Part shown: piece after piece, positions 23,081 through 31,339 of the stretch
Layout: each line of letters opens with the position of its first letter
Position numbering within the stretch: position 1 is the first letter of the stretch
Source: Shimia aestuarii
GTDB taxonomy: Bacteria; Pseudomonadota; Alphaproteobacteria; Rhodobacterales; Rhodobacteraceae
DNA: 64,000 bases
Direction of reading: 5' to 3'
Assembly: GCF_900114635.1 (NCBI RefSeq)
Contig: NZ_FOTQ01000006.1
Coordinates: 203,585 to 267,584, forward strand
Program-made: the position numbers and the translations under genes
Notes under the pieces: generated by a model
The model's input: the letters and a program-made list of their open reading frames with translations, nothing else
Told to the model about the DNA's origin: nothing
The model's database searches: none

Positions 23081-25075
23081 TTAACCCAATTGAAAAGTGT
23101 CTTCCGGCAACCACACCGTGAATTCAGCGCCCCCGCGTTCCCGGTTGCGCACATGGATAAAACCGCCCGCACGCTGTATCAGAGTCTGGCTGATTGAGAG
23201 TCCAAGACCCGTACCTTCAGCAAGTTTCGTTGTGAAGAATGGGTCAAAAAGCGTGTTAAGGTTTTCTTCGGGAATCCCCGGCCCGGTATCGGCAATGTGC
23301 AAAGAGGCTCCTGTCTTTCCGTTCTGGCTTTGGGATGTCAGGGTGAGGGAGAGCGTTCCGCATTGTCCCATCGCTTGCGCTGCGTTGACCAGTAGATTCA
23401 CGACGACCTGTTGCAGTTCGCCGGGATTGATACGGACCAAGGGGGCCTGCCCAAATTCAGTCGTTACTTCGATTTCCGTCGTTGAAATGACATGCTCGAC
23501 AAGAACCAGACTGTCTGCCAGCACTGCGGCTACGTCCACGCTCTCTTCGTATGTGCCGAATTCCGTTGGGCGGGCAAACTGAAGCAACTTGCCGACAATG
23601 GTTTCGATTCTGTGCACTTGCCTGTCGATCAATCCAAGCTCGGTAGCAATCTCGTTGGCGCGACCTTCCAGCGTCTGACGAATGACATCCACATTTCCTT
23701 GTATCACGGCCACTGGGTTGTTGATCTCATGCGCGACCCCGGCAGTGATTTCGCCAATAGATGCAAGCTTTTCGCTCATGACCAATTGCTTGAACGTCTC
23801 CTCAAGCTTCTGATTGGCTTCCTTGAGTTCCGCGGTGCGTTCTTCAACACGTGCGTTGAGTTCGTCTGCCCATGCGCGGAGTGCATGGTCGCGCTCTTGG
23901 ACCTGGTCCAGCAACGTATCGAGATGCAAGGCAACCTGGCCAATCTCGTCACTCGCACCTTTGGCGTGATTTCGCGCGGACAGATCCCCCTTCTCTACCT
24001 TAGTCATGGTTTGGATCATGCGTTCCAGTGGCGCAAAAATCCCGCGTGCCATGCGCAGGAAGAATGGCACCGACAGAACGAGCAGCACGAGAAAGGCCGC
24101 GAACATCGAAAGGTTGATGGCACGCTTGGCCGAGACGAATGGCGCTTCCAGAAAACCGACGTACAGCATACCGACCTTGTCACCGAAGCTGTCCACGACA
24201 GGTAGGTAACCCGAAATGTACCAGTCATTGACGACAAAGGCGCGGTTCAGCCAAGTCCGTCCTTCATCCAGAACCGCTCTGCGGACAATCGCGGAGACCC
24301 GCGTGCCAAGAGCTCGGACATCCTGAAACAGGCGCACGTTCGTGGACACCCGAACATCTTCTAGGAAAAGTGTTGCGGTGCCCTGACGGTCGCCCCCTGT
24401 TGCGGCGTTCAGATAGACAAGCTTGTTGATGGTGTCGATGAAGTCGAGGTTCCGGTTCAGGAGAATCCCGCCGACCAGAACGCCACGTTCATTTTCGAAC
24501 CGCACGGGACTGGCGGTGTGTATGACCATTCCCCTGTCCTCGATGATGCGCGAAGTCGGGACGGCAGCCACCGTCTCGATCAAGGGGATACGGGCGCGTT
24601 CCGCCAGAGCGAGAGAGAGGCTGTTGAGCTTTTCGGAGGAAAATATATCGATATCTGTCGACAAGATGCCCGTGGAGGCCGCGTCGATGACGGGCCAGGT
24701 ACGGGCAGGTTCCTGCACCTCGAAGGGGGGCAGGTAGTAGAGAAAGTCTAGTTCCATTTCGGCTTGCTTGAGCGCAAGGTAATCATAAAGTTCGGCCGGA
24801 CCGTTTTCGAGGTGATCGAGAAACACGGCGGATTCGGCGACACCCTGCACATTTGCGCCAGTTCGAGCCAGAATGCGTCCAAGGTATTGTTCGGCGATCC
24901 GGAGGTCCCCTTCGACATTTGCAATCAGGATATTGTCATATTCCGACGACCAGCGATTGATGCCCCACATGAGCATCAGGGGCATCAGAACCACCATTGG
25001 CAAGAGCGCCAGCGTCAAGAGGCGGAGCCGGACCGATCTCAACAGTATTTTTCCAGTTTGCGTGGCATGTGGCAT
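23081..25075 (-). CDS. Membrane sensor histidine kinase, likely partner of the NtrC-like regulator
   Basis: 664 residues from the ATG at 25075; a GTG at 25105 is possible. A first membrane helix (~18-38), a ~270-residue periplasmic sensor of dCache type (DWYISGYLPVVDSFGDKVGMLY near its end), a second helix (~320-342) and HAMP lead to a coiled coil. The HisKA H-box is GVAHEINNPVAV (H449), followed by HATPase with NLLVNAAQAMG, DTGPGIPEENL and GTGLGLSIS. The gene ends 7 bases from the regulator gene on the opposite strand. The ligand is unknown; formate or a redox signal would fit the locus. Confidence 0.88.
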   Translation of the reverse strand: MPHATQTGKILLRSVRLRLLTLALLPMVVLMPLMLMWGINRWSSEYDNILIANVEGDLRIAEQYLGRILARTGANVQGVAESAVFLDHLENGPAELYDYLALKQAEMELDFLYYLPPFEVQEPARTWPVIDAASTGILSTDIDIFSSEKLNSLSLALAERARIPLIETVAAVPTSRIIEDRGMVIHTASPVRFENERGVLVGGILLNRNLDFIDTINKLVYLNAATGGDRQGTATLFLEDVRVSTNVRLFQDVRALGTRVSAIVRRAVLDEGRTWLNRAFVVNDWYISGYLPVVDSFGDKVGMLYVGFLEAPFVSAKRAINLSMFAAFLVLLVLSVPFFLRMARGIFAPLERMIQTMTKVEKGDLSARNHAKGASDEIGQVALHLDTLLDQVQERDHALRAWADELNARVEERTAELKEANQKLEETFKQLVMSEKLASIGEITAGVAHEINNPVAVIQGNVDVIRQTLEGRANEIATELGLIDRQVHRIETIVGKLLQFARPTEFGTYEESVDVAAVLADSLVLVEHVISTTEIEVTTEFGQAPLVRINPGELQQVVVNLLVNAAQAMGQCGTLSLTLTSQSQNGKTGASLHIADTGPGIPEENLNTLFDPFFTTKLAEGTGLGLSISQTLIQRAGGFIHVRNRERGGAEFTVWLPEDTFQLG

Positions 25076-25174
25076 GTGCCCAATATGTAAACCCGCGTGG
25101 ATCACACACTACATGGTCGTGGCAGCGCAAGCCAGATGAAGCGGATTCGTTTTCGGTGACGGTCAGCTTTTGCT

Positions 25175-26047
25175 TCAGGTAAATTTGCGGAACAGCATAG
25201 TTTGGTCGAACATATCTTCCAGCGCTTCGGCCCGATCCTTCGTGTCACCCCAGCACAGGTTCTGTACGGTCGAAATCATCGATTCAATCAGCAAAAGGGA
25301 CGTGACGTTTGAGTCCCAGGCCGAGGGTACAACAATGCGTCCGCTAAAGGTGATGTCCGTGAGTCGATCGACCGGAGAGCGCCATTGGTCTGTGAACAGG
25401 ATCAGTTTTGCCCCTTTCTTGTGCGCCATTTCGGCGAGCTTGAGCGTGTTGTTTTCGTAGCGGCGCAAATCGAAGATGACAAAGACGTCTCCCTCCTTGA
25501 CGTCCAAGAGGTAATGCGGCCAACCGTTCGAGGTTGATTGGATATGAACCACTTCTGGCCGGATGACCTGCATGTGAAGGAACAAGTATTCGGCGAGCGT
25601 GTGGGTGATGCGACCGCCCACAATGTAAACCCGGCTGCGAGGCTCCGCGACCATCTGGCAGGCTGTGTCAAACTGGTCCGGATCAATCTGCCCAAGGGTT
25701 TGGCGGATGTTTTCGATCACCGCATCCGTAAAACGATTCAGCATGTGCCCTGATGGTGCACCTTCCGCCCAGGCGTCGTGCTTGGCGATCGGGTTTTTTG
25801 CTTTTGCTTTCAGCTCTTCACGGAGCTCTGCCTGGAATTCCGGATAGCCTTTGTATCCCAGCTTTTGCACCATGCGGGCCACGGTCGGTGCAGAAACATT
25901 TGCGCCCTTGGCCAGCGCGGTCAGTGGGCCAAGCCCCGAGGCCGGATAATTTTCAAGAATGGAGTGCGCAAGCTGGCGTTCCGCACGAGTCAATTCGTCC
26001 AACTTTCGTTGAATGCGGTCGGAGATGGTGAGGTCTGAGCTGGACAT
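25175..26047 (-). CDS. MurR/RpiR-family transcription regulator
   Basis: 290 residues from the ATG at 26047, which has GGAG about 8 bases upstream; an ATG at 26059 is also in frame. The N-terminal HTH_6 domain (LTALAKGANVSAPTVARMVQKLGYKG in two helices) is followed by a SIS sugar-isomerase-fold domain (about 125-260; VYIVGGRITHTLAEYLF, DVFVIFDLRRYENNT). RpiR proteins usually bind phosphorylated sugars or related small molecules through SIS. It is divergent from the TRAP/amine operon and probably controls it; the dyad at 26092-26107 is a candidate site. Confidence 0.88.
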   Translation of the reverse strand: MSSSDLTISDRIQRKLDELTRAERQLAHSILENYPASGLGPLTALAKGANVSAPTVARMVQKLGYKGYPEFQAELREELKAKAKNPIAKHDAWAEGAPSGHMLNRFTDAVIENIRQTLGQIDPDQFDTACQMVAEPRSRVYIVGGRITHTLAEYLFLHMQVIRPEVVHIQSTSNGWPHYLLDVKEGDVFVIFDLRRYENNTLKLAEMAHKKGAKLILFTDQWRSPVDRLTDITFSGRIVVPSAWDSNVTSLLLIESMISTVQNLCWGDTKDRAEALEDMFDQTMLFRKFT

Positions 26048-26091
26048 GTGTGACTCCATTTTGATCGTTTATATTACAAAAATTAGGGAGG

Positions 26092-26107
26092 TGAAAAAAA
26101 TCTTTCA
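26092..26107. promoter_or_regulatory. Candidate RpiR operator TGAAA-N6-TTTCA
   Basis: Perfect 5-bp inverted repeat in the gap between the divergent RpiR gene and the TRAP operon, just before a TTGACA element (26116-26121). T/A-rich TGAAA...TTTCA-like dyads are common for RpiR regulators; assignment is by position. Confidence 0.4.
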
Positions 26108-26164
26108 GAATTTTGTTGACAGACTCCTTCATGACGCAGCACGTTGGAGCCTGCGAGGGAACAA

Positions 26165-26935
26165 ATGCATCAAAGCACAGCAGAAGATTATGAGGGCGTT
26201 GCGCGCATCATTAATTCGGACGGCAGGTCTTCCGTTGTCCTGGTGTGCGAACATGCCTCCAGTTTCATTCCTGATGCGCTCGACAATCTCGGAGTGGCAG
26301 AAGAGTTCCGGCAAAGTCATGTCGCCTGGGATCCTGGTGCACTTGCTGTGGCGGAGCGCATGGCGCGCATCTTGGACGCAAAGCTAGTTGTCAGCGGGGT
26401 GTCCCGACTGGTCTATGATTGCAACAGACCGCCTGAGGCCCCGGACGCGATGCCAGCGCGCAGTGAGATCGTGGATGTACCGGGGAATGTGGGGCTCAAC
26501 GACGCCGCGCGCGCAGCTCGTGTGGCAACCTATTACGAGCCGTTTCGCACACTTCTTGCGCAGACGGTGTCACAAACCGAGGCGCCCGTGATTGTCACTG
26601 TGCACAGCTTCACGCCTGTTTACCATGGTAAAACACGAGCGGTGGAAATCGGTGTATTGCATGATGTCGACACGCGGTTGGCTGACTCTATGCTGGCAAT
26701 TGCGACGGGGCACACTGAAGCGAAAGTCGAGAGAAATGATCCTTATGGGCCCGAGCATGGGGTAACGCACACCTTGCGAGAACATGCCCTGCCGGGTGCG
26801 CACCTGAATGTCATGCTGGAAATTCGCAATGACTTGATCACGGCATCTCGGCAGCAGGTCAAAATGGCGGAAATGATTTCCGGATGGGTCTCAAATGCGC
26901 TGCGGGACCTAGTCTCCAATGGAGAACCCTCATGA
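26165..26935 (+). CDS. N-formylglutamate amidohydrolase-family protein
   Basis: 256 residues (HutG/DUF3526-like fold, family N-formylglutamate amidohydrolase). Visible motifs are VLVCEHASSFIP (H30), AWDPGA, SRLVYDCNRPP and TVHSFTPVYHG. Family members hydrolyse N-acyl-amide bonds of glutamate-like compounds. Here it opens an operon with a TRAP importer and a gamma-glutamyl ligase-like gene rather than histidine-use genes. Release of glutamate from an N-linked intermediate, comparable to PuuD, is an attractive but unproven role. ATG 26165 was chosen for its GAGGGA upstream. Its stop overlaps dctQ (ATGA). Confidence 0.8.
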   Translation: MHQSTAEDYEGVARIINSDGRSSVVLVCEHASSFIPDALDNLGVAEEFRQSHVAWDPGALAVAERMARILDAKLVVSGVSRLVYDCNRPPEAPDAMPARSEIVDVPGNVGLNDAARAARVATYYEPFRTLLAQTVSQTEAPVIVTVHSFTPVYHGKTRAVEIGVLHDVDTRLADSMLAIATGHTEAKVERNDPYGPEHGVTHTLREHALPGAHLNVMLEIRNDLITASRQQVKMAEMISGWVSNALRDLVSNGEPS

Positions 26936-27501
26936 TTGGATTGATGCGAGGGTATGTCGGGGTTGTCGATGCAGTGAACCTGCGTATTGGACGATTGGCG
27001 ATGTATGGGATCTTCGTGCTGATGGGCATTCTTTTGTGGTCATCCATCAGCAAAACCTTCTTTTTGCCATCACTGTGGACGCTGGAAATGGCCCAGTTTG
27101 TGATGGTGGCCTATTACATACTGGGCGGCCCGTACTCCATACAGATGGGGTCCAATGTGCGTATGGATCTGCTGTATGGCGACTGGAGCACGCGGCGCAA
27201 AGCCTGGTTCGATCTGGTGACAGTACTTTTGCTAATCTTCTATCTGTTCGTGTTGTTGTTCGGCGCTATCAGCTCCACGGCCTACAGCCTTGGCTACTGG
27301 GGGACGGAGCCGGTTTCCTATTTGGCTGGGGTGCTGTTCGGAACCGAAGAGGTTGGTCGCCTGGAGCGTTCACCAACTGCTTGGCGACCGTATCTCTGGC
27401 CCATCAAGGTCGTGATGATCGTCGGCATGTTCCTGATGATCCTGCAGTGCGTGGCTGAATTTTTCAAGGACGTCCTGCGTCTCAAGGGTGAAGACATCTG
27501 A
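26932..27501 (+). CDS. TRAP transporter small membrane subunit (DctQ type)
   Basis: 189 residues with four hydrophobic helices, matching the DctQ family (MYGIFVLMGILLWSSISKTF near the start). The ATG is in an overlap with the preceding stop, and its own stop overlaps dctM. With DctM and DctP it forms a sodium-driven importer for an organic acid or similar solute. It includes a somewhat enlarged loop before the last helix (LFGTEEVGRLERSPTAWRPYL), also present in TRAP systems predicted for mannitol/chloroaromatic-type substrates. The substrate is unknown. Confidence 0.85.
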   Translation: MIGLMRGYVGVVDAVNLRIGRLAMYGIFVLMGILLWSSISKTFFLPSLWTLEMAQFVMVAYYILGGPYSIQMGSNVRMDLLYGDWSTRRKAWFDLVTVLLLIFYLFVLLFGAISSTAYSLGYWGTEPVSYLAGVLFGTEEVGRLERSPTAWRPYLWPIKVVMIVGMFLMILQCVAEFFKDVLRLKGEDI

Positions 27502-28829
27502 TGTCCTATGAATTGATTGCTACTTTGATGTTTTCCTCGATGATGCTGATGCTGCTGACCGGGCAGCGCGTGTTTGGCGCAATCGGGTTTATCGCCGTTG
27601 TGGCTGCCCTTTTGTTGTGGGGCGACAGGGGCGGTTTTGACATCGGTTTTTCCGCTGCGATGAAGCTCATGAAATGGTACCCGCTGCTGACATTGCCGAT
27701 GTTCATCTTCATGGGATACGTGCTGTCCGAAAGCAAAATTGCTGACGATCTTTACAAGATGTTCCATGTCTGGACGGGCGGGCTTCGGGGTGGGTTGGCG
27801 ATCGGCACGATTGGGCTGATGGTTCTGATATCGGCCATGAACGGGTTGAGCGTGGCAGGGATGGCTATCGGGTCGACAATTGCGCTGCCGGAGCTGCTCA
27901 AGCGTGGCTATGACAAGAGGATGGTGACGGGGGTGATTCAGGCAGGATCAAGTCTCGGCATTCTCGTGCCGCCCTCTGTGGTGCTTGTTCTCTACGCGAT
28001 GATCGCTCGACAACCCGTTGGCCAGTTGTGGCTCGCCGGTGTGTTGCCCGGCCTGATGATGGCGTCGCTTTTCATCATCTACATTGTCGTGCGCTGTCGC
28101 ATTACTCCCGAACTCGGCCCGGTTCTCAAGGTGGATGAACGCGACATGCCCCGTGCAGAAAAGCTGCGGCTGCTGCGGGCCGGTCTGCTTCCTATCATCA
28201 TTTTCGCGACGATGATGATCCCTTTCGTGAATGGCTGGACCTCGCTCGTGGAAAGCTCGGCGATAGGGGCGCTGGCGGCCTTCATGGCTGCAGTGTTCAA
28301 GGGCCGCATGACGCGAGAAGTGTTCGAGAACTCGGTGCGCAATACCCTCGGGATAACCTGCATGTTCATGTGGATCATCCTCGCGGCGCTGGCTTTTGGC
28401 GCGGTGTTTGATGGGTTGGGCGCTGTCAAGGCGATTGAAAGCCTGTTCACCGACCGTCTTAACCTCAGCCCATGGATGATCCTGATCCTCATGCAGCTGA
28501 GTTTTATCCTCATGGGAACTTTTCTTGACGATACGGCAATGTTGGTGATCGTTGCACCGCTTTATGTGCCGTTGGTCGGGGAGCTTGGTTTTGACCTGAT
28601 CTGGTATGGTATCCTCTACACGATCACGACCCAGATCGCCTATATGACCCCGCCATTTGGTTACAACCTTTTCCTGATGCGCGCGATGGCGCCGCCCGAG
28701 ATCAGCCTGCGTGACATCTACGCTTCAATCACACCCTTTGTGATGGTCATGGTGCTGGCGCTCATTCTGGTGATGGTCTTTCCGGGTATCGCGACCTGGT
28801 TACCGGATTACGTTTACAACAAACCATAA
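27501..28829 (+). CDS. TRAP transporter large membrane subunit (DctM type)
   Basis: 442 residues, about twelve membrane helices, DctM family. Typical parts are GLSVAGMAIGSTIALPELLKRGYDKRM in short form as SVAGMAIGSTIALPEL, the helix-hairpin GILVPPSVVLVLYA, and TPPFGYNLFLMR near the C-terminus. It is the translocating subunit. The start codon shares a base with the dctQ stop (TGATG). The strict dctQ-dctM-dctP order with DctP third differs from the second TRAP locus in this window, where the binding protein comes first. Confidence 0.9.
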   Translation: MSYELIATLMFSSMMLMLLTGQRVFGAIGFIAVVAALLLWGDRGGFDIGFSAAMKLMKWYPLLTLPMFIFMGYVLSESKIADDLYKMFHVWTGGLRGGLAIGTIGLMVLISAMNGLSVAGMAIGSTIALPELLKRGYDKRMVTGVIQAGSSLGILVPPSVVLVLYAMIARQPVGQLWLAGVLPGLMMASLFIIYIVVRCRITPELGPVLKVDERDMPRAEKLRLLRAGLLPIIIFATMMIPFVNGWTSLVESSAIGALAAFMAAVFKGRMTREVFENSVRNTLGITCMFMWIILAALAFGAVFDGLGAVKAIESLFTDRLNLSPWMILILMQLSFILMGTFLDDTAMLVIVAPLYVPLVGELGFDLIWYGILYTITTQIAYMTPPFGYNLFLMRAMAPPEISLRDIYASITPFVMVMVLALILVMVFPGIATWLPDYVYNKP

Positions 28830-28875
28830 AGAGCCGCAGACAATGTGGCCGATTTACCAACAAAGGAGAGAAGTC

Positions 28876-29907
28876 ATGACGACAAGACGTAAGTTTATCC
28901 AGGGCGCCGCCGTTGTGCCGGCGGCGGCTCTTGCGACGCCCGCATTGGCGCAGAACACGATCAAGTGGCGGATGCAGACCTATGCCGGCGCTGCCCTGGC
29001 CGAGCATGTGATCGTGCCTGCTGTTGAAATGTTCAACAAAATCGCCGGAGATCGGATGCAGATCGAGCTTTTCTTTGCTGACCAGCTGGTGCCCACGGGC
29101 GAGTTGTTTCAGGCGATGCAGCGCGGCACGATCGACGCCGTTCAGTCGGATGACGACTCGATGGCTTCGCCCACCGAGGTGACTGTCTTTGGCGGCTATT
29201 TCCCGTTTGCGTCTCGCTATTCGTTGGATGTGCCGGTGCTGTTCAACCAGTACGGATTGAACGAAATCTGGGACGAGGAATATTCCAAAGTCGGCGTTAA
29301 ACACATCAGCGCCGGTGCATGGGATCCCTGTCACTTTGCTACCAAGGATCCGATCCGCAGCCTTGCCGACCTGAAGGGCAAACGTGTCTTTACCTTCCCG
29401 ACGGCTGGCCGCTTCCTGAGTCAGTTTGGCGTGATCCCGGTCAACCTGCCATGGGAAGATATTGAGGTTGCCATGCAGACGGGCGAGCTTGACGGAATTG
29501 CATGGTCGGGCATTACCGAAGACTATACCGTGGGTTGGGCGGATGTGACCAACTACTTCCTGACCAACAACATTTCGGGTGCCTGGGCCGGATCGTTCTT
29601 TGCCAATATGGAGCGTTGGAACGAGTTGCCGGAAGACCTGCAAACGCTGTTCCGCGTTTGCTGTGATCAGTCGCACTACTATCGTCAGTGGTGGTATTGG
29701 GGTGGCGAGGCCAATCTTCGCGTCAATGGTCCTAAGATGGAACTGACTTCGATTCCGGATGAGGAATGGGCAACGGTCGAAGCCGCCGCATTCGAATTCT
29801 GGGAAGAGATTGCTGCCGAATCCGACACCAAGCGTCGCGTGGTGGATATCATCAAGAAATACAATGCCGATATGCTCAAGGCTGGTCGGCCTTATCGCTA
29901 CGGCTGA
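28876..29907 (+). CDS. TRAP transporter solute-binding protein (DctP type)
   Basis: 343 residues, Tat-like signal (TTRRKFIQGAAVVPAAA, cleavage after ALA~27). DctP family fold; the conserved substrate-carboxylate arginine region is expected in KGKRVFTFPTAGRFL. Aromatic residues are frequent (HYYRQWWYWGG), which fits an organic rather than simple dicarboxylate ligand. The ATG at 28876 has AGGAGAG upstream. A hairpin follows 10 bases after the stop, commonly seen where the binding protein is needed in excess. Confidence 0.88.
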   Translation: MTTRRKFIQGAAVVPAAALATPALAQNTIKWRMQTYAGAALAEHVIVPAVEMFNKIAGDRMQIELFFADQLVPTGELFQAMQRGTIDAVQSDDDSMASPTEVTVFGGYFPFASRYSLDVPVLFNQYGLNEIWDEEYSKVGVKHISAGAWDPCHFATKDPIRSLADLKGKRVFTFPTAGRFLSQFGVIPVNLPWEDIEVAMQTGELDGIAWSGITEDYTVGWADVTNYFLTNNISGAWAGSFFANMERWNELPEDLQTLFRVCCDQSHYYRQWWYWGGEANLRVNGPKMELTSIPDEEWATVEAAAFEFWEEIAAESDTKRRVVDIIKKYNADMLKAGRPYRYG

Positions 29908-29916
29908 CAATGAAGC

Positions 29917-29938
29917 GGGGCGGCCTGTTGGCTGCCCC
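29917..29938 (+). terminator. Hairpin after the TRAP binding-protein gene
   Basis: GGGGCGGCC/GGCTGCCCC with a TGTT loop (one G-T pair) between the binding-protein and glutamine-synthetase-like genes. There is no T-run, so it is likely a transcript-stabilising or partial-terminating element. Confidence 0.5.
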
Positions 29939-29971
29939 CCTCCAAACCTATAACATGCAAGTGGACAAGCC

Positions 29972-31336
29972 ATGCCTGGAACGCTGAGTTTCGATGCCCT
30001 GAAATCCCGTGTCGCAGACGGCACCATAGATACAGTATTGGTCTGCCTTGTGGACATGCAAGGCCGCCTGATGGGCAAACGGTTTCACGCGAACAATTTC
30101 GTGGAAACCTCATACAATGAAACGCATTGCTGCAATTACCTGCTGGCAACTGATCTCGAGATGGCGACGCCCGAGGGCTATGCTTCGACCTCGTGGCGTT
30201 CGGGCTATGGCGACTACGTAATGAAGCCGGACCTCGAGACAATCCGGCTTGTCCCCTGGCTTGAGGGCACCGCCATGGTGCTTAGCGATGTGCTGGATCA
30301 CCATACGCATGAACCGGTGCCGCACTCCCCGCGCTCAATACTGAAAAAACAGATTGCACGCTTAGAGGCTCTTGGGTTCGAGGCGAAGATGGCTACGGAA
30401 CTGGAGTTCTTCCTGTTCGAGAAAAGCTTTGACGAAATCCGTAAGGAAGGTTTCCGCAACCTTGAGCCGATTAGCGGGTACAATGAGGACTACCACATCC
30501 TGCAGACCACCAAGGAAGAAAGCGTGATGCGGCCCATCCGCAATCACCTATTTGACGCGGGTTTGCCCATCGAGAACACCAAGGGCGAGGCGGAAGCCGG
30601 TCAGGAAGAACTCAACATCCGTTATGACCATGCGTTGAACTGCGCCGACCACCACACCATCGCAAAACACGCGATCAAGGAAATTGCGTGGCAGAACGGG
30701 CATGCCGCAACCTTCCTGCCCAAGTGGCATCATGATCGCGTCGGATCATCATCGCATGTGCATCAATCCCTGTGGAAAGACGGCAATCCTGCATTCTTTG
30801 ATCCCTCGGACAGGCTTGGACAGTCGGACCTGATGCGCCATTACATGGCCGGTTTGATTGCCTATGCGCCGGACTACACCTATTTTCTCGCGCCCTATGT
30901 CAACAGCTACAAACGCTTCGCCAAAGGCACGTTTGCCCCAACCAAAACGGTTTGGTCCGTGGATAACCGCACTGCCGGGTTCCGTTTGTGCGGCGATGGC
31001 ACCAAGGGCGTGCGCGTGGAATGCCGGATCGGAGGGTCTGATCTCAACCCCTATCTTGCGCAGGCTGCTATGCTTGCCGCGGGGATCAAGGGGATTGAAG
31101 ACAAGATGGAGCTGACACCCGCGACGGTTGGGGACGTGTATGAGGACGCCAAGGCGCAGGACATTCCCCAGACCCTGCGCCATGCCACCGAGACGCTGCG
31201 CAATTCGGCTTTCCTTCGCGAGGCGATGGGCGATGACGTGGTTGATCACTATACCCGCGCAGCGGAATGGGAGCAGGAAGAGTTTGATCGTATCGTGACG
31301 GATTGGGAAGTCGCGCGTGGCTTTGAAAGGGCCTGA
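29972..31336 (+). CDS. Glutamine synthetase-like gamma-glutamylamine ligase
   Basis: 454 residues of the GlnA-like superfamily. Catalytic-domain motifs are ELEFFLFE, GEAEAGQEELNIRY, SSSHVHQSL, NSYKRF and RTAGFRL. It lacks the adenylylation-site context of housekeeping GlnA. Family members outside GlnA join glutamate to amines (PuuA to putrescine, IpuC to isopropylamine, GMAS to methylamine). With TRAP, aldehyde dehydrogenase and aminotransferase genes in the operon, amine activation is likely; the amine is unknown. Confidence 0.85.
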   Translation: MPGTLSFDALKSRVADGTIDTVLVCLVDMQGRLMGKRFHANNFVETSYNETHCCNYLLATDLEMATPEGYASTSWRSGYGDYVMKPDLETIRLVPWLEGTAMVLSDVLDHHTHEPVPHSPRSILKKQIARLEALGFEAKMATELEFFLFEKSFDEIRKEGFRNLEPISGYNEDYHILQTTKEESVMRPIRNHLFDAGLPIENTKGEAEAGQEELNIRYDHALNCADHHTIAKHAIKEIAWQNGHAATFLPKWHHDRVGSSSHVHQSLWKDGNPAFFDPSDRLGQSDLMRHYMAGLIAYAPDYTYFLAPYVNSYKRFAKGTFAPTKTVWSVDNRTAGFRLCGDGTKGVRVECRIGGSDLNPYLAQAAMLAAGIKGIEDKMELTPATVGDVYEDAKAQDIPQTLRHATETLRNSAFLREAMGDDVVDHYTRAAEWEQEEFDRIVTDWEVARGFERA

Positions 31337-31339
31337 CAA

